Assembly (NCBI RefSeq): GCF_003606365.2
Contig: NZ_CP031933.2
Coordinates: 2,294,001 to 2,358,000 of the forward strand
Source: Companilactobacillus zhachilii
GTDB lineage: Bacteria > Bacillota > Bacilli > Lactobacillales > Lactobacillaceae
DNA: 64,000 nt
Direction of reading: 5' to 3'
The notes below the pieces were generated by a model. The model did no database searches and had not been told where the DNA came from. It saw only the letters and a program-made list of their open reading frames with translations. Shown one piece after another: positions 1 through 8,309 of the stretch; position 1 is the first letter of the stretch, and each line of letters begins with the position of its first letter. The position numbers were made by a program, and so were the translations under genes.

Positions 1-53
1 GGAACCACGTCAAAGACGTCCTCTAGCACTTTTGCTAGCGGACGTCTTTTTTT
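1..53 (+). promoter_or_regulatory. 3' end of a T-box leader with its terminator
   Basis: The first bases, GGAACCACGT, match the 3' part of the conserved T-box bulge (GGGTGGNACCACG). A strong terminator follows: arm 12-28 pairs with 33-50 and ends in a T-run, and the ribosome site of the first gene begins only about 10 bases later. T-boxes bind an uncharged tRNA and then disfavour the terminator. Here that would switch on the amino-acid importer at 77-2273 when its amino acid is scarce. The specifier loop lies upstream of the window, so the amino acid cannot be read. A plain terminator of an upstream gene is the alternative. Confidence 0.72.
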
Positions 54-76
54 ATTTGTTAAAGGGGAGAAAAATT

Positions 77-730
77 ATGATGAATTATATCTTGGAAATT
101 TTACCGTCATTATTAAGCGGAACAATGATGACTTTAAAAGTCTTCTTTTGGACAATTATTTGTTCATTACCATTGGGAATACTAGTCTCATTGGGTCGCA
201 GTTCTAAATTCAAGCCACTAAGTTGGCTATTATCATTTTACATTTGGGTCATGCGTGGTACGCCATTGCTATTACAATTAATTTTCGTCTTCTATGGTTT
301 ACCTAATATGCCGTTCGCACATATTGTTTTTGAAAGATATGACGCCGCACTCTTTGCCTTTATTCTTAATTACACTGCCTACTTCGCCGAAATTTTCCGT
401 GGTGGTTTTGGAACTATTAGTAAAGGACAATTCGAGGGTGCCAAGGTACTTGGTTTAAATTACTGGCAAACAATTCGAAAAATCATTATTCCTCAAGTTG
501 TCAAAATTGTTTTACCTTCAATTGGAAATGAAGTCATCAACTTGGTTAAGGATTCATCATTAGTTTACGTAATTGGTTTAGGTGATCTCTTACGTGCCGG
601 AAACATTGCTAGTTCCCGTGACGTTACCCTACTACCGCTAGTCTTGGTTGGTATCATTTACTTACTATTAACCCTTGTCTGCACTTGGCTTTTGAAAGTC
701 TTGGAAAAACGTTTTAGTTATTACCGTTAG
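77..730 (+). CDS. Amino-acid ABC transporter permease
   Basis: This 217-residue inner-membrane permease belongs to the His/Glu/Gln/Arg polar amino-acid uptake family. It has about five hydrophobic helices, the early RGTPLLLQL segment and a cytoplasmic EAA-type loop around EGAKVLGLNYWQTIRKII that docks on the ATPase. An upstream in-frame TTG at 32 lies inside the leader terminator, so I chose the ATG at 77, which follows AAAGGGGAG. It is the first gene of a three-gene operon with the ATPase at 743 and the binding lipoprotein at 1401. The substrate amino acid is not determined by the sequence. Confidence 0.93.
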   Translation: MMNYILEILPSLLSGTMMTLKVFFWTIICSLPLGILVSLGRSSKFKPLSWLLSFYIWVMRGTPLLLQLIFVFYGLPNMPFAHIVFERYDAALFAFILNYTAYFAEIFRGGFGTISKGQFEGAKVLGLNYWQTIRKIIIPQVVKIVLPSIGNEVINLVKDSSLVYVIGLGDLLRAGNIASSRDVTLLPLVLVGIIYLLLTLVCTWLLKVLEKRFSYYR

Positions 731-742
731 GAGAGAAAAAAT

Positions 743-1381
743 ATGTTGAAATTAGAGAATATTACAAAAAGTTTCGATGGTAAAACCATTCTAAATAATT
801 TAAATCTTGAAGTTGAGGACAATTCTATTCTCAGTATCGTTGGACCTAGTGGAGCTGGTAAAACTACTCTTCTACGTTGTATCGCCGGACTTGAAAAAGT
901 TGATTCCGGAACTTTCTCACTCAATGGAAAACCTTTTGATCCTGCAGACGAATCAGCTAAAGAACGTGTCATCGGCGTTGTTTTCCAAGATTTCAATCTC
1001 TTCCCTCATCTATCAGTTATGGAAAATATCGCTCTAGCTCCCGAGATGGTACTCAAACAAGACAAAAAAACTGCTCAAAAAAATGTAGATGACTTGTTAG
1101 CCCAATTAGGTTTGACTAGCTTAAAAAACCAATACCCATTTGAATTATCCGGCGGTCAAAAACAACGTGTCGCCATTGCCCGTGCTTTAGCCATGAAGCC
1201 ACAAATACTTTGTTATGACGAACCAACATCAGCTCTTGATCCAAGCTTGCGTGATACTGTAGCTCAAATTATTCTCGACTTAAAGAACACCGGTATCACA
1301 CAGATTGTCATTACCCATGATCCAACTTTTGCCAAAAAAATAGCTGATCAACTACTCGAAGTTAAACCACTAAATAATTAA
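743..1381 (+). CDS. Amino-acid ABC transporter ATP-binding protein
   Basis: A 212-residue cytoplasmic ATPase that powers the permease encoded just upstream. Visible motifs in order are Walker A GPSGAGKTT (about residues 34-42), a Q-loop in VVFQDFNLFPHL, the signature LSGGQKQR, Walker B ILCYDEPTSALD and the switch histidine in VITHD. The family usually has about 240 residues, so this one is somewhat short at the C-terminus, but no core motif is missing. The ATG follows AGGAGAG, and the gene starts 12 bases after the permease stop. Confidence 0.95.
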   Translation: MLKLENITKSFDGKTILNNLNLEVEDNSILSIVGPSGAGKTTLLRCIAGLEKVDSGTFSLNGKPFDPADESAKERVIGVVFQDFNLFPHLSVMENIALAPEMVLKQDKKTAQKNVDDLLAQLGLTSLKNQYPFELSGGQKQRVAIARALAMKPQILCYDEPTSALDPSLRDTVAQIILDLKNTGITQIVITHDPTFAKKIADQLLEVKPLNN

Positions 1382-1400
1382 TCATAGGGGGATTAATAAC

Positions 1401-2273
1401 ATGAAGAAAAAGATTTTTATACTTTTAAGCTTATTAGCCTTCTTTAGTCTAACTTTAGCTGGTTGTAGCGGCAGCCAAAAATCAGTTGCACAAGAGGCTA
1501 ACACCACTGATACATGGTCTCATATCAAAAAGCGTGGCCGAGTCATTATCGGTTTAGACGATACCTTTGTGCCAATGGGTTTTCGTGAAAAAGACGGTAA
1601 ACTAGTCGGCTACGATATTGATTTAGCTAAAGCTGTTTTTAAGCAATATGGTATTAAAGCTGACTTTCAGCCGATTGATTGGAATATGAAAGAAACCGAA
1701 TTGCGTAATCGGACAATTGACTTAATTTGGAACGGTTATACTATTACTCCCGCTCGTCAAAAACAATTGCTTTTCTCACGTCCATACATGGCTAACCGAC
1801 AAGTATTGGTTACTAAGACAGCCGAAAAAATCACATCGTTTAAAGGTATGGCTGGTAAAACGCTGGGGGTCCAAACTAGTTCTTCTGGTGCCAGTTTGTT
1901 AGACGAACACCCAACGATGTTAAAAAATTATATCAAGGGCAAGACCCCAGTACTTTACGACTCTTTCAATAACGCCTTAATGGATCTTGATGCTAACCGG
2001 ATTCAAGGACTTTTAATCGATAGTGTCTACGCTGGTTACTACATTAGTAAAGAAAAAGACCCTGCATCTTATCATGTAACTGCTGGCGGATTTGATGGTG
2101 AAGACTTTGCTGTTGGTATGCGTAAAGGTGACAAAACCTTAAAGAAAAAAATTGACCAAGGATTGCAGGAATTAGCCAACAAGGGCGAATTACAACGAAT
2201 CAACAAAAAGTGGTTTGGTAATTCTGATAACTCCTTAATTAAACCCGAAAATAAAAAGAAGCCTCTAGACTAA
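1401..2273 (+). CDS. Amino-acid ABC transporter substrate-binding lipoprotein
   Basis: A 290-residue family-3 solute-binding protein (SBP_bac_3). The N-terminus MKKKIFILLSLLAFF ends in a lipobox, LAGC, so the mature protein should be anchored at Cys21 outside the membrane. The fold markers GYDIDLAKAV, DLIWNGYTITPAR and the C-terminal LQRINKKWFG are typical. The ATG follows AGGGGGAT. The last codons form part of the operon terminator and overlap by nine bases the tail of the convergent gene on the other strand. Confidence 0.94.
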   Translation: MKKKIFILLSLLAFFSLTLAGCSGSQKSVAQEANTTDTWSHIKKRGRVIIGLDDTFVPMGFREKDGKLVGYDIDLAKAVFKQYGIKADFQPIDWNMKETELRNRTIDLIWNGYTITPARQKQLLFSRPYMANRQVLVTKTAEKITSFKGMAGKTLGVQTSSSGASLLDEHPTMLKNYIKGKTPVLYDSFNNALMDLDANRIQGLLIDSVYAGYYISKEKDPASYHVTAGGFDGEDFAVGMRKGDKTLKKKIDQGLQELANKGELQRINKKWFGNSDNSLIKPENKKKPLD

Positions 2274-2294
2274 TGCCCTAGAAGCTTCTTTTTT
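2259..2294 (+). terminator. Terminator overlapping the stop of the ABC operon
   Basis: AAGAAGCCTCTAG pairs with CTAGAAGCTTCTT across a short loop holding the TAA, and a T-run follows. The A-rich left flank gives the other strand a T-run too, so it may serve both convergent genes. Confidence 0.8.
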
Positions 2295-3215
2295 TGCGAA
2301 TGGCACAATAATGCTAGCCAGTAATTCTGGATTTCTTAGTTGATTTTTCCATTCTGCTTTGACACTATCTTTCAAGTTCTCACAACTACTAATTGTTGCT
2401 GTAAGACTCGCTATCGTGTCCGTATCGTCGCCTAAATTGACGGCTAAAATAATTGCATTATCAATACTCGTGCTATTCAACACACACCAAACACTAGCTA
2501 ATAAACTATCTACAACATAGCCAGTAGATTTGATTTCTTTTCGTAAAGTCATTCCAAAATTATTTTGAAAGACTTCATCATATTTTGGTAATTCTGCCAG
2601 TTCATCTGGACGATTTTGCAAAGCTTGATTTAATTGGTCTGGCAAACGGTCTAAAACTGACCGTAATGCATAGCCATTCAATAAGCCGTGCAAAATTTCT
2701 AAATAAATGTAACTACCAACAATAGCTCGTGGATGACGGTGTGTTAAACAAGTATATTCATATGTTGCTTGCAGGCGCTTTTGCAAATCTGGTTCGTCTG
2801 CCAAATGAATCGCTAACGGAGCAAGGCGCATCAAAGCTCCATTGCCGTTAGCATATACGCTTGGATCGCCACATTCCAAAGCAGAATAATGATTAACTGA
2901 CCAATTTCTAACTGCTTTAGCACACGAATGGCCAATTCCGAATGCTAAATTGTCTGGTGTATATTCGTTGTGAAACATGTAATTCTCGAACTTTTTCATC
3001 AATTGCTCATAATCGCCGCCGGCCGTTAAATTCTCCATCAGTGGCAAGGTAAATGACGTATCATCTGACCAGCTTCCTGCAGGTTGTTCCCACGTGCCAC
3101 CAGCAGTCATTGAATTAATATAATAAGAATCACGTTTTGCAAACTCAACAGGAACTCCCAATGCATCCCCGACTACACCAGCGTACAAAATATTTTCAAT
3201 TTGACGCTTTTGCAA
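2265..3215 (-). CDS. ADP-ribosylglycohydrolase family protein
   Basis: A 316-residue member of the DraG/ARH family, which removes ADP-ribose from proteins or small molecules using a binuclear metal centre. Diagnostic segments are GVVGDALGVPVEF near the N-terminus, GSWSDDTSFTL (metal-binding S-D-D-T), GNGALMRLAPLA, the HRHPRA segment, and the second metal motif NLGDDTDTIASL near residue 265. The start is TTG at 3215, ten bases after GGGAG; an ATG inside that spacer is in another frame. The target is unknown, and no ADP-ribosyltransferase is visible nearby. It converges with the ABC operon. Confidence 0.9.
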   Translation of the reverse strand: MQKRQIENILYAGVVGDALGVPVEFAKRDSYYINSMTAGGTWEQPAGSWSDDTSFTLPLMENLTAGGDYEQLMKKFENYMFHNEYTPDNLAFGIGHSCAKAVRNWSVNHYSALECGDPSVYANGNGALMRLAPLAIHLADEPDLQKRLQATYEYTCLTHRHPRAIVGSYIYLEILHGLLNGYALRSVLDRLPDQLNQALQNRPDELAELPKYDEVFQNNFGMTLRKEIKSTGYVVDSLLASVWCVLNSTSIDNAIILAVNLGDDTDTIASLTATISSCENLKDSVKAEWKNQLRNPELLASIIVPFAKKEASRALV

Positions 3216-3233
3216 TAATACTCATCTCCCGTT

Positions 3234-3274
3234 TAAAAAAGCTGAGACTAAATTATTCATCTAGTCTCAGTTCA
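3234..3274 (-). terminator. Terminator after the small membrane peptide gene
   Basis: CTGAGACTA and TAGTCTCAG pair. Read on the minus strand the hairpin ends in GCTTTTTT. It lies between the peptide gene at 3335-3433 and the glycohydrolase start, so it either ends the peptide transcript or attenuates the next gene. Confidence 0.75.
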
Positions 3275-3334
3275 AGTTTAGTCTTCTAAGTTAGAATACT
3301 ACAAATCTTTTCCCATCTATAAGCACGTTTAATC

Positions 3335-3433
3335 CTAAAAAATTAATAAAATAAATGCCAAAAAGATACCAAACATGGCAAGTATACTGACCGATTTTTT
3401 GTCATCGCGAGTATTTCGTAAATTTTTATTCAT
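3335..3433 (-). CDS. Small single-pass membrane peptide (32 aa)
   Basis: A short frame from ATG at 3433 to TAG at 3335. The first 16 residues are polar and basic (MNKNLRNTRDDKKSVS). The remaining 16 form one continuous hydrophobic segment (ILAMFGIFLAFILLIF). A GGAGG lies ten bases before this ATG; another in-frame ATG at 3439 is only four bases from it. A terminator follows at 3234-3274, so this looks like a complete transcription unit. Function is unknown; small regulatory or membrane-complex peptides have this layout, but so do type I toxins. Confidence 0.6.
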   Translation of the reverse strand: MNKNLRNTRDDKKSVSILAMFGIFLAFILLIF

Positions 3434-3636
3434 AAGCATTATGCCTCCGCGCCTACAAGAGTTATATCATCTAATCATAGGAATGAAAAGGCTTTTTTTA
3501 AAACTTAAAACTTATTTTTCAAATTATATTTCGCAGAAATTGCTCTTTACCACAGAAAAAATAATAATTTTTGAAGGATTTTTACGGGCTTTTTCCGAAC
3601 ATTTCAGTATAATTAATTAAAGGTTGTAAGTTTTTA

Positions 3637-3824
3637 TGCCGCCTCCGGTTTTGCACGATGAAATCGCTGTGAGGACCGCTTCGAGCCAAAGCCTCGAAGC
3701 TCGATTTTGAACTTCGCCCAAAACGCGAATTTCAAAATACGTCCTGTGCTGTAAGGCCGAGAAAACCACTCGCCCTAACACCACTGCCACTGCTGACTTC
3801 ATTGTGCAAAACCTACGACTAGTT
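3637..3824 (-). repeat. Family A palindromic repeat, reversed, divergent stem
   Basis: It starts TGCCGCCTCC and ends ACTAGTTT. The outer stem is unlike most copies (GGTTTTGCACGATGAA against TTCATTGTGCAAAACC) yet fully paired. The inner stem is AGGAC/GTCCT in place of the usual GGGAC/GTCCC, a compensated change. Confidence 0.85.
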
Positions 3825-3927
3825 TAACTTGGAATCATGACTAGCAAAATACGTTTCCATATCCTGTAATTCTAGTCATTGATGACAAAATAATGCCTTT
3901 TAATATTGATTCAAAGCCAAACAATGA

Positions 3928-3994
3928 ACTAACCGGAAAGAACAATAAATTTGGTCCCCATAGCGATCTAAATTTCTTGCTCTTGGAGGTGGCA
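3928..3994 (+). repeat. Family A repeat, short form
   Basis: Only the outer stem remains, from ACTAACCGGAAAG to GGAGGTGGCAT. Hairpins P2-P4 are missing through a join at GGTC, the same join as at 10897 and 19723. It lies upstream of the deoxyribosyltransferase gene. Confidence 0.85.
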
Positions 3995-4052
3995 TATTTA
4001 ACTAACACAATACATTAACCATAAATAACAAAGAGGAGTCACTACTACACTC

Positions 4053-4526
4053 ATGGAAAAAAAGAATCGTGTTTACTTAGCTGGACCATTTTTCAGTGAA
4101 CATCAAATCAAACGTCTTGATGAAATTCAAAAACTATTGGAAGCCAATTCAACTATTGGTGACATCTTCCGTCCTGGTAAAGATGAATACACTGGTGCTG
4201 AATTTGGCTCATTCGAATGGCAAACTGCTGTTTACAAGCATGATATTAATAACATTAATGTTTCAGATGTTGTTGTCGCAATGTTAGACTATAAAATAGA
4301 AGAAAATGAATTAGAACCTGATTCCGGTACAATGTGGGAATGTGGTTATGCAATTGCTAATAACATCCCTGTTATCGGTGTGAGAAACATGACTGACGAA
4401 CCATTAAACTTGATGCTTGCTGGTAGTTTAACTGCTTTCTTCAATGGTAAAGATAGTATTCAAGAGATCAAAGATTATAATTTCAATACATTAATGACAC
4501 GCTACGAAAACGTTAAGGTACTTTAG
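4053..4526 (+). CDS. Nucleoside 2-deoxyribosyltransferase
   Basis: A 157-residue enzyme of the NDT family, which swaps the base on 2'-deoxynucleosides in nucleoside salvage. The N-terminal VYLAGPFFS, the D72 region and the active-site segment PDSGTMWECGYA match the family; by comparison with characterised lactobacillus enzymes E96 is the nucleophile and D72 and D90 are catalytic partners. Length matches the family (about 157). The nearest ribosome site, AGAGGAG, is 14 bases before the ATG, longer than usual. The TetR gene follows 11 bases later and may be co-transcribed. Confidence 0.93.
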   Translation: MEKKNRVYLAGPFFSEHQIKRLDEIQKLLEANSTIGDIFRPGKDEYTGAEFGSFEWQTAVYKHDINNINVSDVVVAMLDYKIEENELEPDSGTMWECGYAIANNIPVIGVRNMTDEPLNLMLAGSLTAFFNGKDSIQEIKDYNFNTLMTRYENVKVL

Positions 4527-4537
4527 GAGGATCAACC

Positions 4538-5089
4538 ATGTCACAAGTAACACAACGAACCGAAAAATCCATTATCACAGCAATGATTTCTCTCTTACAA
4601 AAGAAACCATTCGAAAAGATCACTGTCGGTGATATTTGTGACGAAGCATTGATCAACCACAGTACTTTTTATCGCTACTTTAGTGATAAATATGCTCTAC
4701 TACATGCGGTATTTTCATTTTTACTAGATGATTTGCTTAACAACACATCCAACGCAAAAACGATTGTCTATCAAATTGCGGATTTCATGGAGAAAAATAG
4801 TAGTTTTATTCATCATATTTCACCACAATATCAAACAAAGGCTAATCTTTACCCTGAATTTCGTAGTATCTTACAAGATATCGTGAAATCAAAGAGTAAT
4901 GATCCGGCCAGTCAAAATGATCCATTAATCAAAATGATTACTGAATCAGACTCCCCAGAATTAATGATCAGTTTCATTGTCGGTGGTTTAATTGGTTTAG
5001 TTGAATATCTCGAAGATAATGATTTCAATGTTTCACGCGATAAGTTCATCGAATTTACCGCTAACTTCTTTGCAAAATGGTCAAAATAG
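4538..5089 (+). CDS. TetR family transcriptional regulator
   Basis: A 183-residue DNA-binding repressor. The N-terminal helix-turn-helix is in ITVGDICDEALINHSTFYRYFSDK (about residues 28-51). The C-terminal part resembles the TetR_C effector domain seen in lactobacillus YxaF/DhaS-like regulators. It starts at an ATG after AGGAGG and is followed by a terminator. The MFS exporter at 5176 comes next in the same direction and is its likely target; the effector is unknown. Confidence 0.92.
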   Translation: MSQVTQRTEKSIITAMISLLQKKPFEKITVGDICDEALINHSTFYRYFSDKYALLHAVFSFLLDDLLNNTSNAKTIVYQIADFMEKNSSFIHHISPQYQTKANLYPEFRSILQDIVKSKSNDPASQNDPLIKMITESDSPELMISFIVGGLIGLVEYLEDNDFNVSRDKFIEFTANFFAKWSK

Positions 5090-5093
5090 AAAA

Positions 5094-5135
5094 AGCAAAC
5101 GGATTGTGTCAATTTGGCACAATCCGTTTTTGGGT
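5094..5135 (+). terminator. Terminator after the TetR gene
   Basis: AAACGGATTGTG pairs with CACAATCCGTTT across a nine-base loop, followed by a T-run. Confidence 0.88.
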
Positions 5136-5175
5136 TTACACTTGTAATATTGCGTTTATTTAAGGGAGGAAAAAA

Positions 5176-6354
5176 ATGCAGTCATCAAAACTAAATAAAA
5201 AATGGTTCCTATTGAGTATGATGTTAGTAGCTGCAAACTTGCGTCTACCAATTACGATCATCCCACCATTGTTGAGTACTATTGAAAAGGACCTTGGTAT
5301 TCCCAAATCATTGGCTGGTTTGATTACATCGATTCCCCTAATTACTTTTGCTATTCTTTCACCAGTTATCGTTAAAGTAGCCAAAAAACTTGGTAACGAA
5401 TTAACGATTTTTGTTTTCTTTATTCTATTAATTGCTGGTAGTTATTTACGAATCATTCCAACTGTTTGGGCCTTAATGTTGGGAACATTTTTAGCTGGAG
5501 TAGGAATTGACAGTGGTAATGTCTTAGTCCCAGCTCTAATAAAAGATCATTTGCCCCATCAAATTCCACTAGGAACAAGCCTTTACACCATGTCAATGCT
5601 ACTAATTGGTGCCATTGGTACAGCTTTATCAGGTGTTTTAATTACTAAAGTTAGTCTTCAATCAACATTAGCTATTTTATCTGTCGTTGCGATTGTTGCG
5701 CTAGTATTTTGGATTCCTAATCTGCGTTACAACCATCGTGAAACAGCCAAAAACTTTGAGCGGAAACAGTATCGAAGTGTTTGGAATCAAAATCTAGGTT
5801 GGTTGATCACTGCATTCTTTGGATTACAATCAATTGTTTATTATTCATTCGTAACCTGGTTGCCATCAATTTTGCAAAATCATGGTATCAGCACTATCTT
5901 TGCAAGTAACCTATTAACACTATTGCAATTGAGTGGTTTACCTTGTTCATTCATCGTACCTTTCCTATCAATTAGAAAAAACGGCCTAAGAAATCTGTTG
6001 ATAATGTTATTCGTTGGTTATGCAATCGCACCACTTGGCTATCTTATTTCCACAAGTAATGCAGTCTACTTAACAATCATCACTATTGTGACTGGTTTTG
6101 GATCTGGTTTAGCCTTCAATATGGCCGTTGTTTTCTTCACTGAAAAAACAACCAATCCTACTCAAACGGCTGAAGTTTCAGGAATGGCACAGTCAGCGGG
6201 TTATCTGTTAGCTGCCGTTGGCCCTGTCCTATTCGGATTCATCGAAAATGTTTCAGGTTCTTGGAATATGATTATTTTAATTCTAGTTGCTTTGTCTACC
6301 CTACTTGCACTATCCGGTTTACTTGTTGCACGACACAAACCTATTGAAGAATAA
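5176..6354 (+). CDS. MFS transporter, CynX/NimT-like
   Basis: A 392-residue major facilitator with about 12 hydrophobic helices. The opening AANLRLPITIIPPLL and the first-half layout resemble the CynX/NimT (cyanate / nitroimidazole) branch, but the substrate cannot be inferred. The ATG follows GGGAGG. It sits directly after a TetR gene and its terminator, a common arrangement for a regulated exporter. Confidence 0.88.
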   Translation: MQSSKLNKKWFLLSMMLVAANLRLPITIIPPLLSTIEKDLGIPKSLAGLITSIPLITFAILSPVIVKVAKKLGNELTIFVFFILLIAGSYLRIIPTVWALMLGTFLAGVGIDSGNVLVPALIKDHLPHQIPLGTSLYTMSMLLIGAIGTALSGVLITKVSLQSTLAILSVVAIVALVFWIPNLRYNHRETAKNFERKQYRSVWNQNLGWLITAFFGLQSIVYYSFVTWLPSILQNHGISTIFASNLLTLLQLSGLPCSFIVPFLSIRKNGLRNLLIMLFVGYAIAPLGYLISTSNAVYLTIITIVTGFGSGLAFNMAVVFFTEKTTNPTQTAEVSGMAQSAGYLLAAVGPVLFGFIENVSGSWNMIILILVALSTLLALSGLLVARHKPIEE

Positions 6355-6375
6355 AATACTTTATATGCTGTAGAA

Positions 6376-6402
6376 TTCCGCCTCCAGGAACCAGAAAATT
6401 TG
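6376..6402 (-). repeat. Family A remnant (one end only)
   Basis: TCCGCCTCCAGGAACCAGAA corresponds to one outer-stem arm of the copies at 8962 and 23086; the rest of the element is missing. Confidence 0.55.
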
Positions 6403-6532
6403 TTCTTTGGCTTGAATAAGCCGTAAATAAATTGGAGCATTAACTATTTTTACTTCAATAACGACTAGGGGTCCAAAATTTAAAGCATACTTGTAATCTT
6501 TCAAATTTTAATTATAAAGTCTATATTTATGA

Positions 6533-6582
6533 GGGCTAGATATTTTATCAGGATTTATCGGATAAAATATCTAGTCTTTTTT
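6533..6582 (+). terminator. Family C hairpin, terminator-like
   Basis: CTAGATATTTTATC pairs with GATAAAATATCTAG, and a T-run follows. It lies about 180 bases downstream of the MFS gene. Hairpins with the same CTAGATATTTT core occur at 32050, 42319, 48457 and 59187. Confidence 0.75.
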
Positions 6583-6610
6583 ATATTTTAATTCTTGGTA
6601 ATCTATGGTC

Positions 6611-6743
6611 GGTCTTCAAATTAATCTGATAAGAATTTATTCTGATACGGATAAATATTTTAAGAGAATGATTGTTCCAGAATCCTATCAAGATGGTAAT
6701 AAAAGCCATGAAAAATAATTCTTGAGTTAATAAAGAACTAGTC
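6611..6743 (+). repeat. 130-bp repeat, inverted copy at 53858-54004
   Basis: This segment is about 85 percent identical by eye to the reverse complement of 53858-54004; the main difference is a 17-base insertion in the other copy. There it directly flanks a full family A element; here the element itself has collapsed (6738-6761). Confidence 0.8.
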
Positions 6744-6761
6744 CGAATCTGGAGACGGCAT
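6738..6761 (+). repeat. Collapsed family A repeat (termini only)
   Basis: ACTAGTCCGAATCTGGAGACGGCA joins the two ends of the element seen complete at 53672-53860, which shares the CCGAATCT stem sequence. The whole interior has been lost. Confidence 0.75.
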
Positions 6762-6859
6762 ATCCACAATATAAAAAGTTTCATCCGCCTCTTTGTATTA
6801 TTTTATAATCAACTTTATAATGAAACGGTTACATTATGAATAAGGAGACTACTACATCA

Positions 6860-7513
6860 ATGAAAAATCTTTTTTTTGATTTCGACGGTACAATAGCAAA
6901 TACCCAAGAGGGTATTGTCAATGCATTAGAATACATGGCTAACGATTTAAAGATAGCTAATTTAGGAGTACAGACCTATCAAAAATTCATCGGACCAGCA
7001 ATCACCGACAGTATTCAAAAATACTATCCTGACTTTCCTAAATCACGCTATCCAGAAGCAATTAAATCGTACCAATCATTCTACAATTCCAAAGGTGTCT
7101 ATCAATTAAAACTTTATGACAAAATGCCCGAAACACTAGCAAAATTACAAGCTGACGGATATAAACTTTACGTTTCCTCAGTCAAACCAGAATCATTGGT
7201 CAAAATTTTAATTCCTCATCTCGACTTAGATAAGTACTTCTCAGGTATTTATGGTGCCTCTGATGATGAAACTACCCGCAACACAAAAAAAGCAATCCTA
7301 CGTTATGGTATGGACAATGCCGGTGTTTCTGCATCTGACTCTGTTATGATTGGTGATCGTATGACTGATATGGAAGGTGGAGTTGCCAATGGCGTTCACA
7401 CTCTAGGTGTAACTTACGGTTTTGGCGACTACCAAGAATTATCACATTCAGGAGCTGAACATATTGTTGAACATGTAACTGACATCCCTGAGGGAGTAAA
7501 ACAATTTGATTAG
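6860..7513 (+). CDS. HAD family hydrolase (phosphoglycolate-phosphatase-like)
   Basis: A 217-residue haloacid-dehalogenase phosphatase. Motif I is FFDFDGTIANT at the N-terminus (nucleophile and acid Asp pair), motif II the serine of YVSSVKPES, motif III a lysine in NTKKAIL, motif IV GDRMTDMEGG. An alpha-helical cap follows motif I, as in Gph/PpaX-type enzymes. An in-frame ATG at 6836 lies upstream of AAGGAG, so the ATG at 6860 is preferred. The next gene overlaps its 3' end. The physiological substrate is unknown. Confidence 0.9.
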   Translation: MKNLFFDFDGTIANTQEGIVNALEYMANDLKIANLGVQTYQKFIGPAITDSIQKYYPDFPKSRYPEAIKSYQSFYNSKGVYQLKLYDKMPETLAKLQADGYKLYVSSVKPESLVKILIPHLDLDKYFSGIYGASDDETTRNTKKAILRYGMDNAGVSASDSVMIGDRMTDMEGGVANGVHTLGVTYGFGDYQELSHSGAEHIVEHVTDIPEGVKQFD

Positions 7514-8297
7514 TCAAACGGATATCAATTACTTTAATCTATTGGGAAAATACTGCAGTCAACGAGATATCGATACCCTTACACCATCTGCACTTCAAGA
7601 AAAATACAGTATTAATCAAGCTGACGTTTTCGTTTTATTTGGTGGGAGCATTCTTTACGGTGTCGACATTTTGGCAAAGGCGTTACAAAATAAAATTGCT
7701 AAGAAATACATTATTGTCGGTGGCTTTGGGCACACAACTGCAACGTTACAACGCACCGTAACACAGCAATTTCCCGATATTTCGGCTACCCATATGCAAG
7801 AGTCTGAAATCTTTGCAACTTTGTTAAAAAGGCGGTTTGGACTAACTGTTGATTACTTAGAAACCAAATCAACTAATTGTGGTAACAACATTACTTACCT
7901 ATTAGATTTACTCAACCAAAAACGAATCGACTTTCAATCAATCATCCTAGCTCAAGATGCCACAATGCAAAAACGTATGGCAGCTTGTTTAGCAAAATAT
8001 ATTGATTCTCAAAAAGAAATTATCAATTTCGCTACTTATCAAAATGAATTAACAATCAGTCATAATCAGCTTACTTTTACTCAAGAAGTTCCTGGTATGT
8101 GGACTCCTGAGCGTTATATGAAACTATTAATGGGTGAAATTCCCCGTCTAACAGATGATAAAAACGGTTATGGACCACATGGAAAGAATTACATCAGCCA
8201 TGTTGATATTCCTCTAGATGTCCACTCAGCTTACAAATTTTTAGCCGAAAAATACCCACAGATCAACCGTCCTAGCAATTCTCAGTTTTTTTCTTAA
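7506..8297 (+). CDS. YdcF/SanA-like DUF218 protein
   Basis: A 263-residue protein of the DUF218 family. The Rossmann-like core begins VFVLFGGSILYGVDILAKAL, continues KKYIIVGGFGHTT, and includes the ETKSTNCGNNI segment typical of the family. No signal peptide is seen, so it is probably cytoplasmic. It starts with TTG at 7506, nine bases after GGGAG, overlapping the HAD gene by eight bases, which implies translational coupling. Biochemical function is unknown; pairing with a phosphatase hints at nucleotide or sugar-phosphate housekeeping. Confidence 0.8.
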   Translation: MISQTDINYFNLLGKYCSQRDIDTLTPSALQEKYSINQADVFVLFGGSILYGVDILAKALQNKIAKKYIIVGGFGHTTATLQRTVTQQFPDISATHMQESEIFATLLKRRFGLTVDYLETKSTNCGNNITYLLDLLNQKRIDFQSIILAQDATMQKRMAACLAKYIDSQKEIINFATYQNELTISHNQLTFTQEVPGMWTPERYMKLLMGEIPRLTDDKNGYGPHGKNYISHVDIPLDVHSAYKFLAEKYPQINRPSNSQFFS

Positions 8298-8309
8298 AAC
8301 AATTTGAAC

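Larger units (their letters stand above)
3434..4052. other. Gene-free stretch with two family A repeats
   Basis: The first 200 bases are AT-rich with no convincing gene. The rest holds a full reversed family A repeat (3637-3824) and a short form (3928-3994), followed by the ribosome site of the deoxyribosyltransferase gene. Confidence 0.6.
6355..6859. other. Gene-free stretch with repeat remnants
   Basis: It holds a remnant of one end of a family A repeat (6376-6402), a family C hairpin (6533-6580), a 130-bp segment repeated in inverted orientation at 53.9 kb (6611-6743) and a collapsed family A repeat (6738-6761). The HAD gene's ribosome site closes the stretch. No convincing gene is seen. 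Confidence 0.6.

Noticed and set aside
3375..3620. Plus-strand 81-codon frame
   Set aside because: It is antisense to the small membrane peptide gene, has no ribosome site, and its composition follows the AT-rich DNA.
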